Position numbers and translations under genes: made by a program. This document shows positions 36,101 to 49,249 of a stretch of 64,000 nucleotides of DNA, one piece after another; positions within the stretch are counted from its first letter, which is position 1, and each line of letters starts with the position of its first letter. Where the stretch lies: the NCBI RefSeq assembly GCF_023091745.1, contig NW_026291777.1:62001-126000 (forward strand), read 5' to 3'. The notes under the pieces are model-generated. The model saw nothing but the letters and a program-made list of their open reading frames with translations. It had not been told where the DNA came from and searched no databases. This stretch comes from Budorcas taxicolor. Its lineage: Eukaryota; Chordata; Mammalia; Artiodactyla; Bovidae.

Positions 36101-38890
36101 CGACGAAGCAGGAAAAGGATCCCTCATCTCGAGCTACAAGGCGGAAACGGGGCTCCTCTGGATGTGGGCGGGACCCTCGTGATTCCTCTCGAGTGGAGAC
36201 GGCTAGGTCGGGGAACTTCTTGATTTGCACCAAGGGTGTGAAGGACCCTTTCGAAGTTCCAGAGGTGAGGTGTGATCAGCCTTGAGACGCCTCAGCGGAA
36301 ATGGGCCTCATCTCGCCTGGAGGGGAGAACCTCCTGGATTTTCTCGAGTTGCGGCAGGTCTTCTCGAGTTACGACGGGGACCTCAGGGACCCGCTCTGGT
36401 GGCCTCAGGAAAGGCCAGTCCCCTGCGAGTTGCTAGGGGACCGCTCGGGATTCCTCTCCCGTCCATGCCGGGGCCTCAGTCCTTGTGTGGAGTCGGGGCC
36501 GGAACCTGAGGATTCCTCTCCAGTGTTGCCATGGATCTTGGGGTGCTTCTGAGTCTCCCCAGGGGAGTCAGGCCTCGTCTCGAGTGGGGGCATGCACGTG
36601 CGCTTTCCTCCCTAGGTGCAGCAGTAGTGTCAAGCTTCCTGTCACGTGGATCAAGGGATCTGTGGCTTTCCCTCAAGGCTGTCCCTGGAGGCATTCCCAC
36701 GAGGTTTCCCACAGGGCTGTGCCACGTGCCACCTTGGTGTGAGTCGATCCTCGGCGTGAAAGACGAGCCGATGAAGGGAAAAGAGGTTCCTGTGGAATGG
36801 ACTGAGACATCTGGGGGACTCTTGGAATGGTGGCACGACCCTGGAGTTCCTCTCGCCGTTCCTGTTGAGAGGGCCTCCTCTTGAGATGCGACGGGAACGC
36901 CGGGAACTCTTTCCCGACGAAGCAGGGAAAGGATCCCTCATCTCGAGCTACGAGGCGGAAACGGGGCTCCTCTGGATGTGGGCGGGACCCTCGTCATTCC
37001 TCTCGAGTGGAGACGGCTAGGTCGGGGAACTTCTTGATTTGCACCAAGGGTGTGAAGGACCCTTTCGAAGTTCCAGAGGTGAGGTGTGATCAGCCTCGAG
37101 ACGCCTCAGCGGAAATGGGCCTCATCTCGCCTGGAGGGGAGAACCTCCTGGATTTTCTCGGGTTGCGGCAGGTCTTCTCGAGTTACGACGGGGACCTCAG
37201 GTACCCGCTCTGGTGGCCTCAGGAAAGGCCAGTCCCTATGCGAGTTGCTAGGGGACCTCTCGGGATTCCTCTCCCGTCCATGCCGGGGCCTCAGTCCTTG
37301 TGTGGAGTCGGGGCCGGAACCTGAGGATTCCTCTCCAGTGTTGCCATGGATCTTGGGGTGCTTCTGAGTCTCCCCAGGGGAGTCAGGCCTCGTCTCGTGT
37401 GGGGGCATGCACGAGCGCTTTCCTCCCGAGCTGTAGCAGTAGTGTCACGCTTCCTGTCACGTGGATCAAGGGATCTGTGGCTTTCCCTCGAGGCTGTCCC
37501 TCGAGGCTTTCCCACGAGGCTTTCCCACAGGGCTATGCCACGTGCCACCTTGGTGTGAGTCGATCCTCGGGGTGAAAGACGAGCCGGTGAAGGGAAAAGA
37601 GGTTCCTCTGGAATGGACTGAGACATCTGGGGGACTCTTGGAATGGTGGCACGACCCTGGAGTTCCTCTCGCCGTTCCTGTTGAGAGGGCCTCCTCTTGA
37701 GATGCGACGGGAACGCCGGGAACTCATTCCCGACGAAGCAGGGAAAGGATCCCTCATCTCGAGCTACGAGGCGGAAACGGGGCTCCTCTGGATGTGGGCG
37801 GGACCGTCGTGATTCCTCTCGAGTGGAGACGGCTAGGTCGGGGAACTTCTTGATTTGCACCAAGGGTGTGAAGGACCCTTTCGAAGTTCCAGAGGTGAGG
37901 TGTGATCAGCCTCGAGACGCCTCAGCGGAAATGGGCCTCATCTCGCCTGGAGGGGCGAACCTCCTGGATTTTCTCGAGTTGCGGCAGGTCTTCTCGAGTT
38001 ACGACGGGGACCTCAAGGACCCGCTCTGGAGGCCTCAGGAAAGGCCAGTCCCCATGCGAGTTGCTAGGGGACCGCTCGGGATTCCTCTCCCGTCCATGCC
38101 GGGGCCTCAGTCCTTGTGTGGAGTCGGGGCCGGAACCTGAGGATTCCTCTCCAGTGTTGCCATGGATCGTGGGGTGCTTCTGAGTCTCCCCAGGGGAGTC
38201 AGGCCTCGTCTCGAGTGGGGGCATGCACGTGCGCTTTCCTCCCGAGCTGCAGCAGTAGTGTCACGCTTCCTGTCACGTGGATCAAGGGATCTGTGGCTTT
38301 CCCTCGAGGCTGTCCCTCGAGGCTTTCCCACGAGGCTTTCCCACAGGGCTGTGCCACGTGCCACCTTGGTGTGAGTCGATCCTCGGCGTGAAAGACGAGC
38401 CGGTGAAGGGAAAAGAGGTTCCTCTGGAATGGACTGAGACATCTGGGGGACTCTTGGAATGGTGGCACGACCCTGGAGTTCCTCTCGCCGTTCCTGTTGA
38501 GATGGCCTCCTCTTGAGATGCGACGGGAACGCCGGGAACTCTTTCCCGACGAAGCAGGGAAAGGATCCCTCATCTCGAGCTACGAGGCGGAAACGGGGCT
38601 CCTCTGGATGCGGGCGGGACCGTCGTGATTCCTCTCGAGTGGAGACGGCTAGGTCGGGGAACTTCTTGATTTGCACCAAGGGTGTGAAGGACCCTTTCGA
38701 AGTTCCAGAGGTGAGGTGTGATCAGCCTCGAGACGCCTCAGCGGAAATGGGCCTCATCTCGCCTGGAGGGGCGAACCTCCTGGATTTTCGCGAGTTGCGG
38801 TAGGTCTTCTCGAGTTACGACGGGGACCTCAAGGACCCGCTCTGGTGGCCTCAGGAAAGGCCAGTCCCCATGCGAGTTGCTAGGGGACCT
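33182..38890 (+). repeat. Seven-unit higher-order repeat, copy 1 (5709 bp)
   Basis: Seven units in the order A-B-C-D-A-B'-C' match 38891-44599 at a constant offset of 5709 bp. A is a short unit with CCTAGGTGCAGC, CAAGCTTCC and CCCTGGAGGCATTCCC. B carries CTCGGGTTGCGG, CAGGTACCCG and CTCGTGTGGGG. C carries CTCAAGGACC, TGGAGGCC and CTCGAGAGGGG. D carries TTGCAATGG, CCTTTTGAG and CTACAAGG. The second A to C' run is an internal four-unit (3262-bp) near-copy of the first A to C. Only two mismatches with copy 2 were seen (34694 against 40403, 38790 against 44499). Confidence 0.88.
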
Positions 38891-41800
38891 CTCGGGATTC
38901 CTCTCCCGTCCATGCCGGGGCCTCAGTCCTTGTGTGGAGTCGGGGCCGGAACCTGAGGATTCCTCTCCAGTGTTGCCATGGATCTTGGGGTGCTTCTGAG
39001 TCTCCCCAGGGGAGTCAGGCCTCGTCTCGAGTGGGGGCATGCACGTGCGCTTTCCTCCCTAGGTGCAGCAGTAGTGTCAAGCTTCCTGTCACGTGGATCA
39101 AGGGATCTGTGGCTTTCCCTCAAGGCTGTCCCTGGAGGCATTCCCACGAGGTTTCCCACAGGGCTGTGCCACGTGCCACCTTGGTGTGAGTCGATCCTCG
39201 GCGTGAAAGACGAGCCGATGAAGGGAAAAGAGGTTCCTGTGGAATGGACTGAGACATCTGGGGGACTCTTGGAATGGTGGCACGACCCTGGAGTTCCTCT
39301 CGCCGTTCCTGTTGAGAGGGCCTCCTCTTGAGATGCGACGGGAACGCCGGGAACTCTTTCCCGACGAAGCAGGGAAAGGATCCCTCATCTCGAGCTACGA
39401 GGCGGAAACGGGGCTCCTCTGGATGTGGGCGGGACCCTCGTCATTCCTCTCGAGTGGAGACGGCTAGGTCGGGGAACTTCTTGATTTGCACCAAGGGTGT
39501 GAAGGACCCTTTCGAAGTTCCAGAGGTGAGGTGTGATCAGCCTCGAGACGCCTCAGCGGAAATGGGCCTCATCTCGCCTGGAGGGGAGAACCTCCTGGAT
39601 TTTCTCGGGTTGCGGCAGGTCTTCTCGAGTTACGACGGGGACCTCAGGTACCCGCTCTGGTGGCCTCAGGAAAGGCCAGTCCCTATGCGAGTTGCTAGGG
39701 GACCTCTCGGGATTCCTCTCCCGTCCATGCCGGGGCCTCAGTCCTTGTGTGGAGTCGGGGCCGGAACCTGAGGATTCCTCTCCAGTGTTGCCATGGATCT
39801 TGGGGTGCTTCTGAGTCTCCCCAGGGGAGTCAGGCCTCGTCTCGTGTGGGGGCATGCACGAGCGCTTTCCTCCCGAGCTGTAGCAGTAGTGTCACGCTTC
39901 CTGTCACGTGGATCAAGGGATCTGTGGCTTTCCCTCGAGGCTGTCCCTCGAGGCTTTCCCACGAGGCTTTCCCACAGGGCTGTGCCACGTGCCACCTTGG
40001 TGTGAGTCGATCCTCGGCGTGAAAGACGAGCCGGTGAAGGGAAAAGAGGTTCCTCTGGAATGGACTGAGACATCTGGGGGACTCTTGGAATGGTGGCACG
40101 ACCCTGGAGTTCCTCTCGCCGTTCCTGTTGAGAGGGCCTCCTCTTGAGATGCGACGGGAACGCCGGGAACTCATTCCCGACGAAGCAGGGAAAGGATCCC
40201 TCATCTCGAGCTACGAGGCGGAAACGGGGCTCCTCTGGATGTGGGCGGGACCGTCGTGATTCCTCTCGAGTGGAGACGGCTAGGTCGGGGAACTTCTTGA
40301 TTTGCACCAAGGGTGTGAAGGAGCCTTTCGAAGTTCCAGAGGTGAGGTGTGATCAGCCTCGAGACGCCTCAGCGGAAATGGGCCTCATCTCGCCTGGAGG
40401 GGAGAACCTCCTGGATTTTCTCGAGTTGCGGCAGGTCTTCTCGAGTTACGACGGGGACCTCAAGGACCCGCTCTGGAGGCCTCAGGAAAGGCCAGTCCCC
40501 ATGCGAGTTGCTAGGGGACCGCTCGGGATTCCTCTCCCGTCCATGCCGGGGCCTCAGTCCTTGTGTGGAGTCGGGGCCGGAACCTGAGGATTCCTCTCCA
40601 GTGTTGCCATGGATCTTGGGGTGCTTCTGAGTCTCCCCAGGGGAGTCAGGCCTCGTCTCGAGAGGGGGCATGCACGTGCACTTTCCTCCCGAGCTGCAGC
40701 AGTAGTGTCACGCTTCCTGTCACGTGGATCAAGGGATCTGTGGCTTTCCCTCGAGGCTGTCCCTCGAGGCTTTCCCACGAGGCTTTCCCACAGGGCTGTG
40801 CCACGTGCGACCTTGGTGTGAGTCGATCCTCGGCGTGAAAGACGAGCCGGTAAAGGGAAAAGAGGTTCCTCTGGAATGGACTGAGACATCTGGGGGACTC
40901 TTGGAATGGTGGCACGACCCTGGAGTTCCTCTCGCCGTTCCTGTTGAGAGGGCCTCCTCTTGAGATGCGACGGCAACGCCGGGAACTCTTTCCCGACGAA
41001 GCAGGGAAAGGATCCCTCATCTCGAGCTACGAGGCGGAAACGGGGCTCCTCTGGATGTGGGCGGGACCCTCGTGATTCCTCTCGAGTGGAGACGGCTAGG
41101 TCGGGGAACTTCTTGATTTGCACCAAGGGTGTGAAGGACCCTTTCGAAGTTCCAGAGGTGAGGTGTGATCAGCCTCGAGACGCCTCAGCGGAAATGGGCC
41201 TCATCTCGCCTGGAGGGGAGAACCTCCTGGATTTTCTCCAGTTGCGGCAGGTCTTCTCGAGTTACGACGGGGACCTCAGGGACCCGCTCTGGTGGCCTCA
41301 GGAAAGGCCAGTCCCCATGCGAGTTGCTAGGGGACCGCTCGGGATTCCTCTCCCGTCCATGCCGGGGCCTCAGTCCTTGTGTGGAGTCGGGGCCGGAACC
41401 TGAGGATTCCTCTCCAGTGTTGCCATGGATCTTGGGGTGCTTCTGAGTCTCCCCAGGGGAATCAGGCCTCGTCTCGAGTGGGGGCATGCACGAGCGCTTT
41501 CCTCCCGAGCTGTAGCAGTAGTGTCACGCTTCCTGTCACGTGGATCAAGGGATCTGTGGCTTTCCCTCGAGGCTGTCCCTCGAGGCTTTCCCACGAGGCT
41601 TTCCCACAGGGCTGTGCCACGTGCCACCTTGGTGTGAGTCGATCCTCGGCGTGAAAGACGAGCCGGTGAAGGGAAAAGAGGTTCCTCTGGAATGGACTGA
41701 GACATCTGGGGGACTCTTGCAATGGTGGCACGACCCTGGAGTTCCTCTCGCCGTTCCTTTTGAGAGGGCCTCCTCTTGAGATGCGAAGGGAACGCCGGGA

Positions 41801-44599
41801 ACTCTTTCCCGACGAAGCAGGAAAAGGATCCCTCATCTCGAGCTACAAGGCGGAAACGGGGCTCCTCTGGATGTGGGCGGGACCCTCGTGATTCCTCTCG
41901 AGTGGAGACGGCTAGGTCGGGGAACTTCTTGATTTGCACCAAGGGTGTGAAGGACCCTTTCGAAGTTCCAGAGGTGAGGTGTGATCAGCCTTGAGACGCC
42001 TCAGCGGAAATGGGCCTCATCTCGCCTGGAGGGGAGAACCTCCTGGATTTTCTCGAGTTGCGGCAGGTCTTCTCGAGTTACGACGGGGACCTCAGGGACC
42101 CGCTCTGGTGGCCTCAGGAAAGGCCAGTCCCCTGCGAGTTGCTAGGGGACCGCTCGGGATTCCTCTCCCGTCCATGCCGGGGCCTCAGTCCTTGTGTGGA
42201 GTCGGGGCCGGAACCTGAGGATTCCTCTCCAGTGTTGCCATGGATCTTGGGGTGCTTCTGAGTCTCCCCAGGGGAGTCAGGCCTCGTCTCGAGTGGGGGC
42301 ATGCACGTGCGCTTTCCTCCCTAGGTGCAGCAGTAGTGTCAAGCTTCCTGTCACGTGGATCAAGGGATCTGTGGCTTTCCCTCAAGGCTGTCCCTGGAGG
42401 CATTCCCACGAGGTTTCCCACAGGGCTGTGCCACGTGCCACCTTGGTGTGAGTCGATCCTCGGCGTGAAAGACGAGCCGATGAAGGGAAAAGAGGTTCCT
42501 GTGGAATGGACTGAGACATCTGGGGGACTCTTGGAATGGTGGCACGACCCTGGAGTTCCTCTCGCCGTTCCTGTTGAGAGGGCCTCCTCTTGAGATGCGA
42601 CGGGAACGCCGGGAACTCTTTCCCGACGAAGCAGGGAAAGGATCCCTCATCTCGAGCTACGAGGCGGAAACGGGGCTCCTCTGGATGTGGGCGGGACCCT
42701 CGTCATTCCTCTCGAGTGGAGACGGCTAGGTCGGGGAACTTCTTGATTTGCACCAAGGGTGTGAAGGACCCTTTCGAAGTTCCAGAGGTGAGGTGTGATC
42801 AGCCTCGAGACGCCTCAGCGGAAATGGGCCTCATCTCGCCTGGAGGGGAGAACCTCCTGGATTTTCTCGGGTTGCGGCAGGTCTTCTCGAGTTACGACGG
42901 GGACCTCAGGTACCCGCTCTGGTGGCCTCAGGAAAGGCCAGTCCCTATGCGAGTTGCTAGGGGACCTCTCGGGATTCCTCTCCCGTCCATGCCGGGGCCT
43001 CAGTCCTTGTGTGGAGTCGGGGCCGGAACCTGAGGATTCCTCTCCAGTGTTGCCATGGATCTTGGGGTGCTTCTGAGTCTCCCCAGGGGAGTCAGGCCTC
43101 GTCTCGTGTGGGGGCATGCACGAGCGCTTTCCTCCCGAGCTGTAGCAGTAGTGTCACGCTTCCTGTCACGTGGATCAAGGGATCTGTGGCTTTCCCTCGA
43201 GGCTGTCCCTCGAGGCTTTCCCACGAGGCTTTCCCACAGGGCTATGCCACGTGCCACCTTGGTGTGAGTCGATCCTCGGGGTGAAAGACGAGCCGGTGAA
43301 GGGAAAAGAGGTTCCTCTGGAATGGACTGAGACATCTGGGGGACTCTTGGAATGGTGGCACGACCCTGGAGTTCCTCTCGCCGTTCCTGTTGAGAGGGCC
43401 TCCTCTTGAGATGCGACGGGAACGCCGGGAACTCATTCCCGACGAAGCAGGGAAAGGATCCCTCATCTCGAGCTACGAGGCGGAAACGGGGCTCCTCTGG
43501 ATGTGGGCGGGACCGTCGTGATTCCTCTCGAGTGGAGACGGCTAGGTCGGGGAACTTCTTGATTTGCACCAAGGGTGTGAAGGACCCTTTCGAAGTTCCA
43601 GAGGTGAGGTGTGATCAGCCTCGAGACGCCTCAGCGGAAATGGGCCTCATCTCGCCTGGAGGGGCGAACCTCCTGGATTTTCTCGAGTTGCGGCAGGTCT
43701 TCTCGAGTTACGACGGGGACCTCAAGGACCCGCTCTGGAGGCCTCAGGAAAGGCCAGTCCCCATGCGAGTTGCTAGGGGACCGCTCGGGATTCCTCTCCC
43801 GTCCATGCCGGGGCCTCAGTCCTTGTGTGGAGTCGGGGCCGGAACCTGAGGATTCCTCTCCAGTGTTGCCATGGATCGTGGGGTGCTTCTGAGTCTCCCC
43901 AGGGGAGTCAGGCCTCGTCTCGAGTGGGGGCATGCACGTGCGCTTTCCTCCCGAGCTGCAGCAGTAGTGTCACGCTTCCTGTCACGTGGATCAAGGGATC
44001 TGTGGCTTTCCCTCGAGGCTGTCCCTCGAGGCTTTCCCACGAGGCTTTCCCACAGGGCTGTGCCACGTGCCACCTTGGTGTGAGTCGATCCTCGGCGTGA
44101 AAGACGAGCCGGTGAAGGGAAAAGAGGTTCCTCTGGAATGGACTGAGACATCTGGGGGACTCTTGGAATGGTGGCACGACCCTGGAGTTCCTCTCGCCGT
44201 TCCTGTTGAGATGGCCTCCTCTTGAGATGCGACGGGAACGCCGGGAACTCTTTCCCGACGAAGCAGGGAAAGGATCCCTCATCTCGAGCTACGAGGCGGA
44301 AACGGGGCTCCTCTGGATGCGGGCGGGACCGTCGTGATTCCTCTCGAGTGGAGACGGCTAGGTCGGGGAACTTCTTGATTTGCACCAAGGGTGTGAAGGA
44401 CCCTTTCGAAGTTCCAGAGGTGAGGTGTGATCAGCCTCGAGACGCCTCAGCGGAAATGGGCCTCATCTCGCCTGGAGGGGCGAACCTCCTGGATTTTCTC
44501 GAGTTGCGGTAGGTCTTCTCGAGTTACGACGGGGACCTCAAGGACCCGCTCTGGTGGCCTCAGGAAAGGCCAGTCCCCATGCGAGTTGCTAGGGGACCT
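38891..44599 (+). repeat. Seven-unit higher-order repeat, copy 2 (5709 bp)
   Basis: This copy follows copy 1 directly and repeats its A-B-C-D-A-B'-C' order, including the 1-bp deletions of the A units and the CCCCTGCGAG deletion at about 42131 (36421 in copy 1). Similarity continues to 44768 and stops at 44769, where the next unit has CCGAGCTGC instead of the A-type CCTAGGTGC. The matched stretch (5878 bp) is longer than the offset, as expected after unequal exchange within an existing repeat. Confidence 0.88.
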
Positions 44600-47470
44600 C
44601 TCGGGATTCCTCTCCCGTCCATGCCGGGGCCTCAGTCCTTGTGTGGAGTCGGGGCCGGAACCTGAGGATTCCTCTCCAGTGTTGCCATGGATCTTGGGGT
44701 GCTTCTGAGTCTCCCCAGGGGAGTCAGGCCTCGTCTCGAGTGGGGGCATGCACGTGCGCTTTCCTCCCGAGCTGCAGCAGTAGTGTCACGCTTCCTGTCA
44801 CGTGGATCAAGGGATCTGTGGCTTTCCCTCGAGGCTGTCCCTCGAGGCTTTCCCACGAGGCTTTCCCACAGGGCTGTGCCACGTGCCACTTTGGTGTGAG
44901 TCGATCCTCGGCGTGAAAGACGGGCCGGTGAAGGGAAAAGAGGTTCCTCTGGAATGGACTGAGACATCTGGGGGACTCTTGGAATGGTGGCACGACCCTG
45001 GAGTTCCTCTCGCCGCTCCGGTTGAGAGGGCCTCCTCTTGAGATGCGACGGGAACGCCGGGAACTCTTTCCCGACGAAGCAGGGAAAGGATCCCTCATCT
45101 CGAGCTACGAGGCGGAAACGGGGCTCCTCTGGATGTGGGCGGGACCCTCGTGATTCCTCTCGAGTGGAGACGGCTAGGTCGGGGAACTTCTTGATTTCCA
45201 CCAAGGATGTGAAGGACCCTTTCGAAGTTCCAGAGTTGAGGTGTGATCAGCCTCGAGACGCCTCAGCGGAAATGGGCCTCATCTCGCCTGGAGGGGAGAA
45301 CCTCCTGGATTTTCTCTAGTTTCGGCAGGTGTTCTCGAGTTACGACGGAGACCTCAGGGACCCGCTCTGGTGGCCTCAGGAAAGGCCAGTCCCCATGCGA
45401 GTTGCTAGGGGACCGCTCGGGATTCCTCCCCCGTCCATGCCAGGGCCTCAGTCCTTGTGTGGAGTCGGGGCCGGAACCTGAGGATTCCTCTCCAGTGTTG
45501 CCATGGATCTTGGGGTGCTTCTGAGTCTCCCCAGGGGAGTCAGGCCTCGTCTCGAGTGGGGACATGCACGTGCACTTTCCTCCCAAGCTGCAGCAGCAGT
45601 GTCACGCTTCCTGTCACGTGGATCAAGGGATCTGTGGCTTTCCCTCGAGGCTGTCCCTCGAGGCTTTCCCACGAGGCTTTCCCACAGGGCTGTGCCACGT
45701 GCGACCTTGGTGTGAGTCGATCCTCGGCGTGAAAGACGGGCCGGTGAAGGGAAAAGAGGTTCCTCTGGAATGGACTGAGACATCTGGGGGACTCTTGGAA
45801 TGGTGGCACGACCCTGGAGTTCCTCTCGCCGTTCCTGTTGAGAGGGCCTCCTCTTGAGATGCGACGGGAACGCCGGGAACTCTTTCCCGACGAAGCAGGG
45901 AAAGGATCCCTCATCTCGAGCTACGAGGCGGAAACGGGCCTCCTCTGGATGTGGGTGGGACCCTCGTGATTCCTCTCGAGTGGAGACGGCTAGGTCAGGG
46001 AACTTCTTGATTTGCACCAAGGGTGTGAAGGGCCCTTTCGAAGTTCCAGAGGTGAGGTGTGATCAGCTTCGAGACGCCTCAGCGGAAATGGGCCTCATCT
46101 CGCCTGGAGGGGAGAACCTCCTGGATTTTCTCCAGTTGCGGCAGGTCTTCTCGAGTTACGACGGGGACCTCAGGGACCCGCTCTGGTGGCCTCAGGAAAG
46201 GCCAGTCCCCATGCGAGTTGCTTGGGGACCTCTCGGGATTCCTCTCCCGTCCATGCCGGTGCCTCAGTCCTTGTGTGGAGTCGGGGCCGGAACCTGAGGA
46301 TTCCTCTCCAGTGTTGCCATGGATCTTGGGGTGCTTCTGAGTCTCCCCAGGGGAGTCAGGCCTCGTCTCGAGTGGGGGCATGCACGTGCGCTTTCCTCCC
46401 GAGCTGCAGCAGCAGTGTCACGCTTCCTGTCACGTGGATCAAGGGATCTGTGGCTTTCCCTCGAGGCTGTCCCTCGAGGCTTTCCCACGAGGCTTTCCCA
46501 CAGGGCTGTGCCACGTGCCACCTTGTTGTGAGTCGATCCTCGGCGTGAAAGACGAGCCGGTGAAGGGAAAAGAGGTTCCTCTGGAATGGACTGAGACATC
46601 TGGGGGATTCTTGGAATGCTGGCACGACCCTGGAGTTCTTCTCGCCTGTCCTGTTGAGAGGGCCTCCTCTTGAGATGCGACGGGAACGCCGGGAACTCTT
46701 TCCCGACGAAGCAGAGAAAGGATCCCTCATCTCGAGCTACGAGGCGGAAACGGGGCTCCTCTGGATGTGGGCGGGACCCTCGTGATTCCTCTCGAGTGGA
46801 GACGGCTAGGTCGGGGAACTTCTTGATTTGCACCAAGGGTGTGAAGGACCATTTCGAAGTTCCAGAGGTGAGGTGTGATCATCCTCGAGACGCCTCAGCG
46901 GAAATGGGCCTCATCTCGCCTGGAGGGGAGAACCTCCTGGATTTTCTCGAGTTGCAGCAGGTCTTCTCGAGTTACGACGGGGACCTCAGGGACCCGCTCT
47001 CGTGGCCTCAGGAAAGGCCAGTCCCCATGCGAGTTGCTAGGGGACCTCTCGGGATTCCTCTCCCGTCCGCGCCGGGGCCTCATCCTTATGCGGAGTCGGG
47101 GCCGGAACCTGAGGATTGCTCTCCAGGGTTGCCATGGATCTTGGCGTGCTTCTGAGTCTCCCCAGGGGAGTCAGGCCTCGTCTCGAGTAGGGACATGCAC
47201 GGGCGCTTTCCTCCCAAGCTGCAGCAGCAGTGTCACGCTTCCTGTCACGTGGATCAAGGGATCTGTGGCTCTCCCTCGAGGCTGTCCCTCGAGGCTTTCC
47301 CACGAGGCTTTCCCACAGGGCTGTGCGACGTGCCACCTTGGCGTGAGTCGATCCTCGGCGTGAAAGACGAGCCGGTGAAGGGAAAAGAGGTTCCTCTGGA
47401 ATGGACTGAGACATCTGGGGGACTCTTGGAATGGTGGCACGACCCTGGAGTTCCTCTCGCCGTTCCTGTT
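44600..47470 (+). repeat. 3.5-unit segment repeated five units downstream (copy 1)
   Basis: This segment matches 48680-51550 at an offset of 4080 bp (five units). Shared markers include GACGGGCCGG (about 44920), CGCCGCTCCGG (about 45012), TTTCCACCAAGGATG (about 45196), TCTCTAGTTTCGG (about 45314), GCAGCAGCAGTG (about 45591), CTCGCCTGTCC (about 46642) and the CATCCTTATGCGGAG variant with a 1-bp deletion (about 47081). At least six mismatches are visible in the right part (for example 46743, 46851, 47001, 47325), so it is older than the four-unit duplication that follows. Confidence 0.78.
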
Positions 47471-48300
47471 GAGATGGCCTCCTCTTGAGATGCGACGGGA
47501 ACGCCGGGAACTCTTTCCCGACGAAGCAGGGAAAGGATCCCTCATCTCGAGCTACGAGGCGGAAACGGGGCTCCTCTGGATGTGGGCGGGACCGTCGTGA
47601 TTCCTCTCGAGTGGAGACGGGTATGTCGGGGAACTTCTTGATTTGCACCAAGGGTGTGAAGGACCCTTTCGAAGTTCCAGAGGTGAGGTGTGATCAGCCT
47701 CGAGACGCCTCAGCGGAAATGGGCCTCATCTCGCCTGGAGGGGCGAACCTCCTGGATTTTCTCGAGTTGCGGTAGGTCTTCTCGAGTTACGACGGGGACC
47801 TCAAGGACCCGCTCTGGTGGCCTCAGGAAAGGCCAGTCCCCATGCGAGTTGCTAGGGGACCTCTCGGGATTCCTCTCCCGTCCATGCCGGGGCCTCAGTC
47901 CTTGTGTGGAGTCGGGGCCGGAACCTGAGGATTCCTCTCCAGTGTTGCCATGGATCTTGGGGTGCTTCTGAGTCTCCCCAGGGGAGTCAGGCCTCGTCTC
48001 GAGAGGGGGCATGCACGTGCACTTTCCTCCCGAGCTGCAGCAGTAGTGTCACGCTTCCTGTCACGTGGATCAAGGGATCTGTGGCTTTCCCTCGAGGCTG
48101 TCCCTCGAGGCTTTCCCACGAGGCTTTCCCACAGGGCTGTGCCACGTGCCACCTTGGTGTGAGTCGATCCTCGGCGTGAAAGACGAGCCGGTGAAGGGAA
48201 AAGAGGTTCCTCTGGAATGGACTGAGACATCTGGGGGACTCTTGGAATGGTGGCACGACCCTGGAGTTCCTCTCGCCGTTCCTGTTGAGAGGGCCTCCTC
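47471..48300 (+). repeat. Mosaic satellite unit
   Basis: The left half has GAGATGGCC, GACCGTCGTG, GGGGCGAACC, TTGCGGTAGG and CTCAAGGACC, like the unit starting at 44222 (offset 3263 bp). From about 48000 it has CTCGAGAGGGG and GTGCACTTTCC, the markers of C-type units at about 34950 and 40660. The join suggests exchange or conversion between the two lineages. Confidence 0.65.
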
Positions 48301-49249
48301 TTGAGATGCGACGGGAATGCCTGTTAACTCTTTCCCGACGAAGCAGGGAAAGGATCCCTCATCTCGAGCTACGAGGCGGAAACGGGGCTCCTCTGGATGT
48401 GGGCGGGACCCTCGTGATTCCTCTCGAGTGGAGACGGCTAGGTCGGGGAACTTCTTGATTTGCACCAAGGGTGTGAAGGACCCTTTCGAAGTTCCAGAGG
48501 TGAGGTGTGATCAGCCTCGAGACGCCTCAGCGGAAATGGGCCTCATCTCGCCTGGAGGGGAGAACCTCCTGGATTTTCTCGAGTTGCGGCAGGTCTTCTC
48601 GAGTTACGACGGGGACCTCAGGGACCCGCTCTGGTGGCCTCAGGAAAGGCCAGTCCCCATGCGAGTTGCTAGGGGACCGCTCGGGATTCCTCTCCCGTCC
48701 ATGCCGGGGCCTCAGTCCTTGTGTGGAGTCGGGGCCGGAACCTGAGGATTCCTCTCCAGTGTTGCCATGGATCTTGGGGTGCTTCTGAGTCTCCCCAGGG
48801 GAGTCAGGCCTCGTCTCGAGTGGGGGCATGCACGTGCGCTTTCCTCCCGAGCTGCAGCAGTAGTGTCACGCTTCCTGTCACGTGGATCAAGGGATCTGTG
48901 GCTTTCCCTCGAGGCTGTCCCTCGAGGCTTTCCCACGAGGCTTTCCCACAGGGCTGTGCCACGTGCCACTTTGGTGTGAGTCGATCCTCGGCGTGAAAGA
49001 CGGGCCGGTGAAGGGAAAAGAGGTTCCTCTGGAATGGACTGAGACATCTGGGGGACTCTTGGAATGGTGGCACGACCCTGGAGTTCCTCTCGCCGCTCCG
49101 GTTGAGAGGGCCTCCTCTTGAGATGCGACGGGAACGCCGGGAACTCTTTCCCGACGAAGCAGGGAAAGGATCCCTCATCTCGAGCTACGAGGCGGAAACG
49201 GGGCTCCTCTGGATGTGGGCGGGACCCTCGTGATTCCTCTCGAGTGGAG
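48301..49249 (+). repeat. Unit linking the five-unit and four-unit repeats
   Basis: From about 48680 this is the second copy of 44600 onward, with GACGGGCCGG (about 49000) and CGCCGCTCCGG (about 49092). The part before 48680 is near-consensus apart from the private variant at 48310-48330. Confidence 0.7.
48310..48330 (+). other. Private complex variant creating GTTAAC
   Basis: GGGAATGCCTGTTAACTC replaces the consensus GGGAACGCCGGGAACTC: one extra base plus clustered substitutions, making the period 48301-49118 817 bp long. I saw this nowhere else in the window, so it gives a unique GTTAAC site and a useful landmark inside the array. Confidence 0.8.

Noticed and set aside
46670..47363. Longer 161-162-residue frames in the CATCCTTATGCGGAG units as gene fusions
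   Set aside because: They come from a 1-bp deletion that switches frame and avoids the usual stop; the same variant recurs only as part of duplicated satellite blocks.
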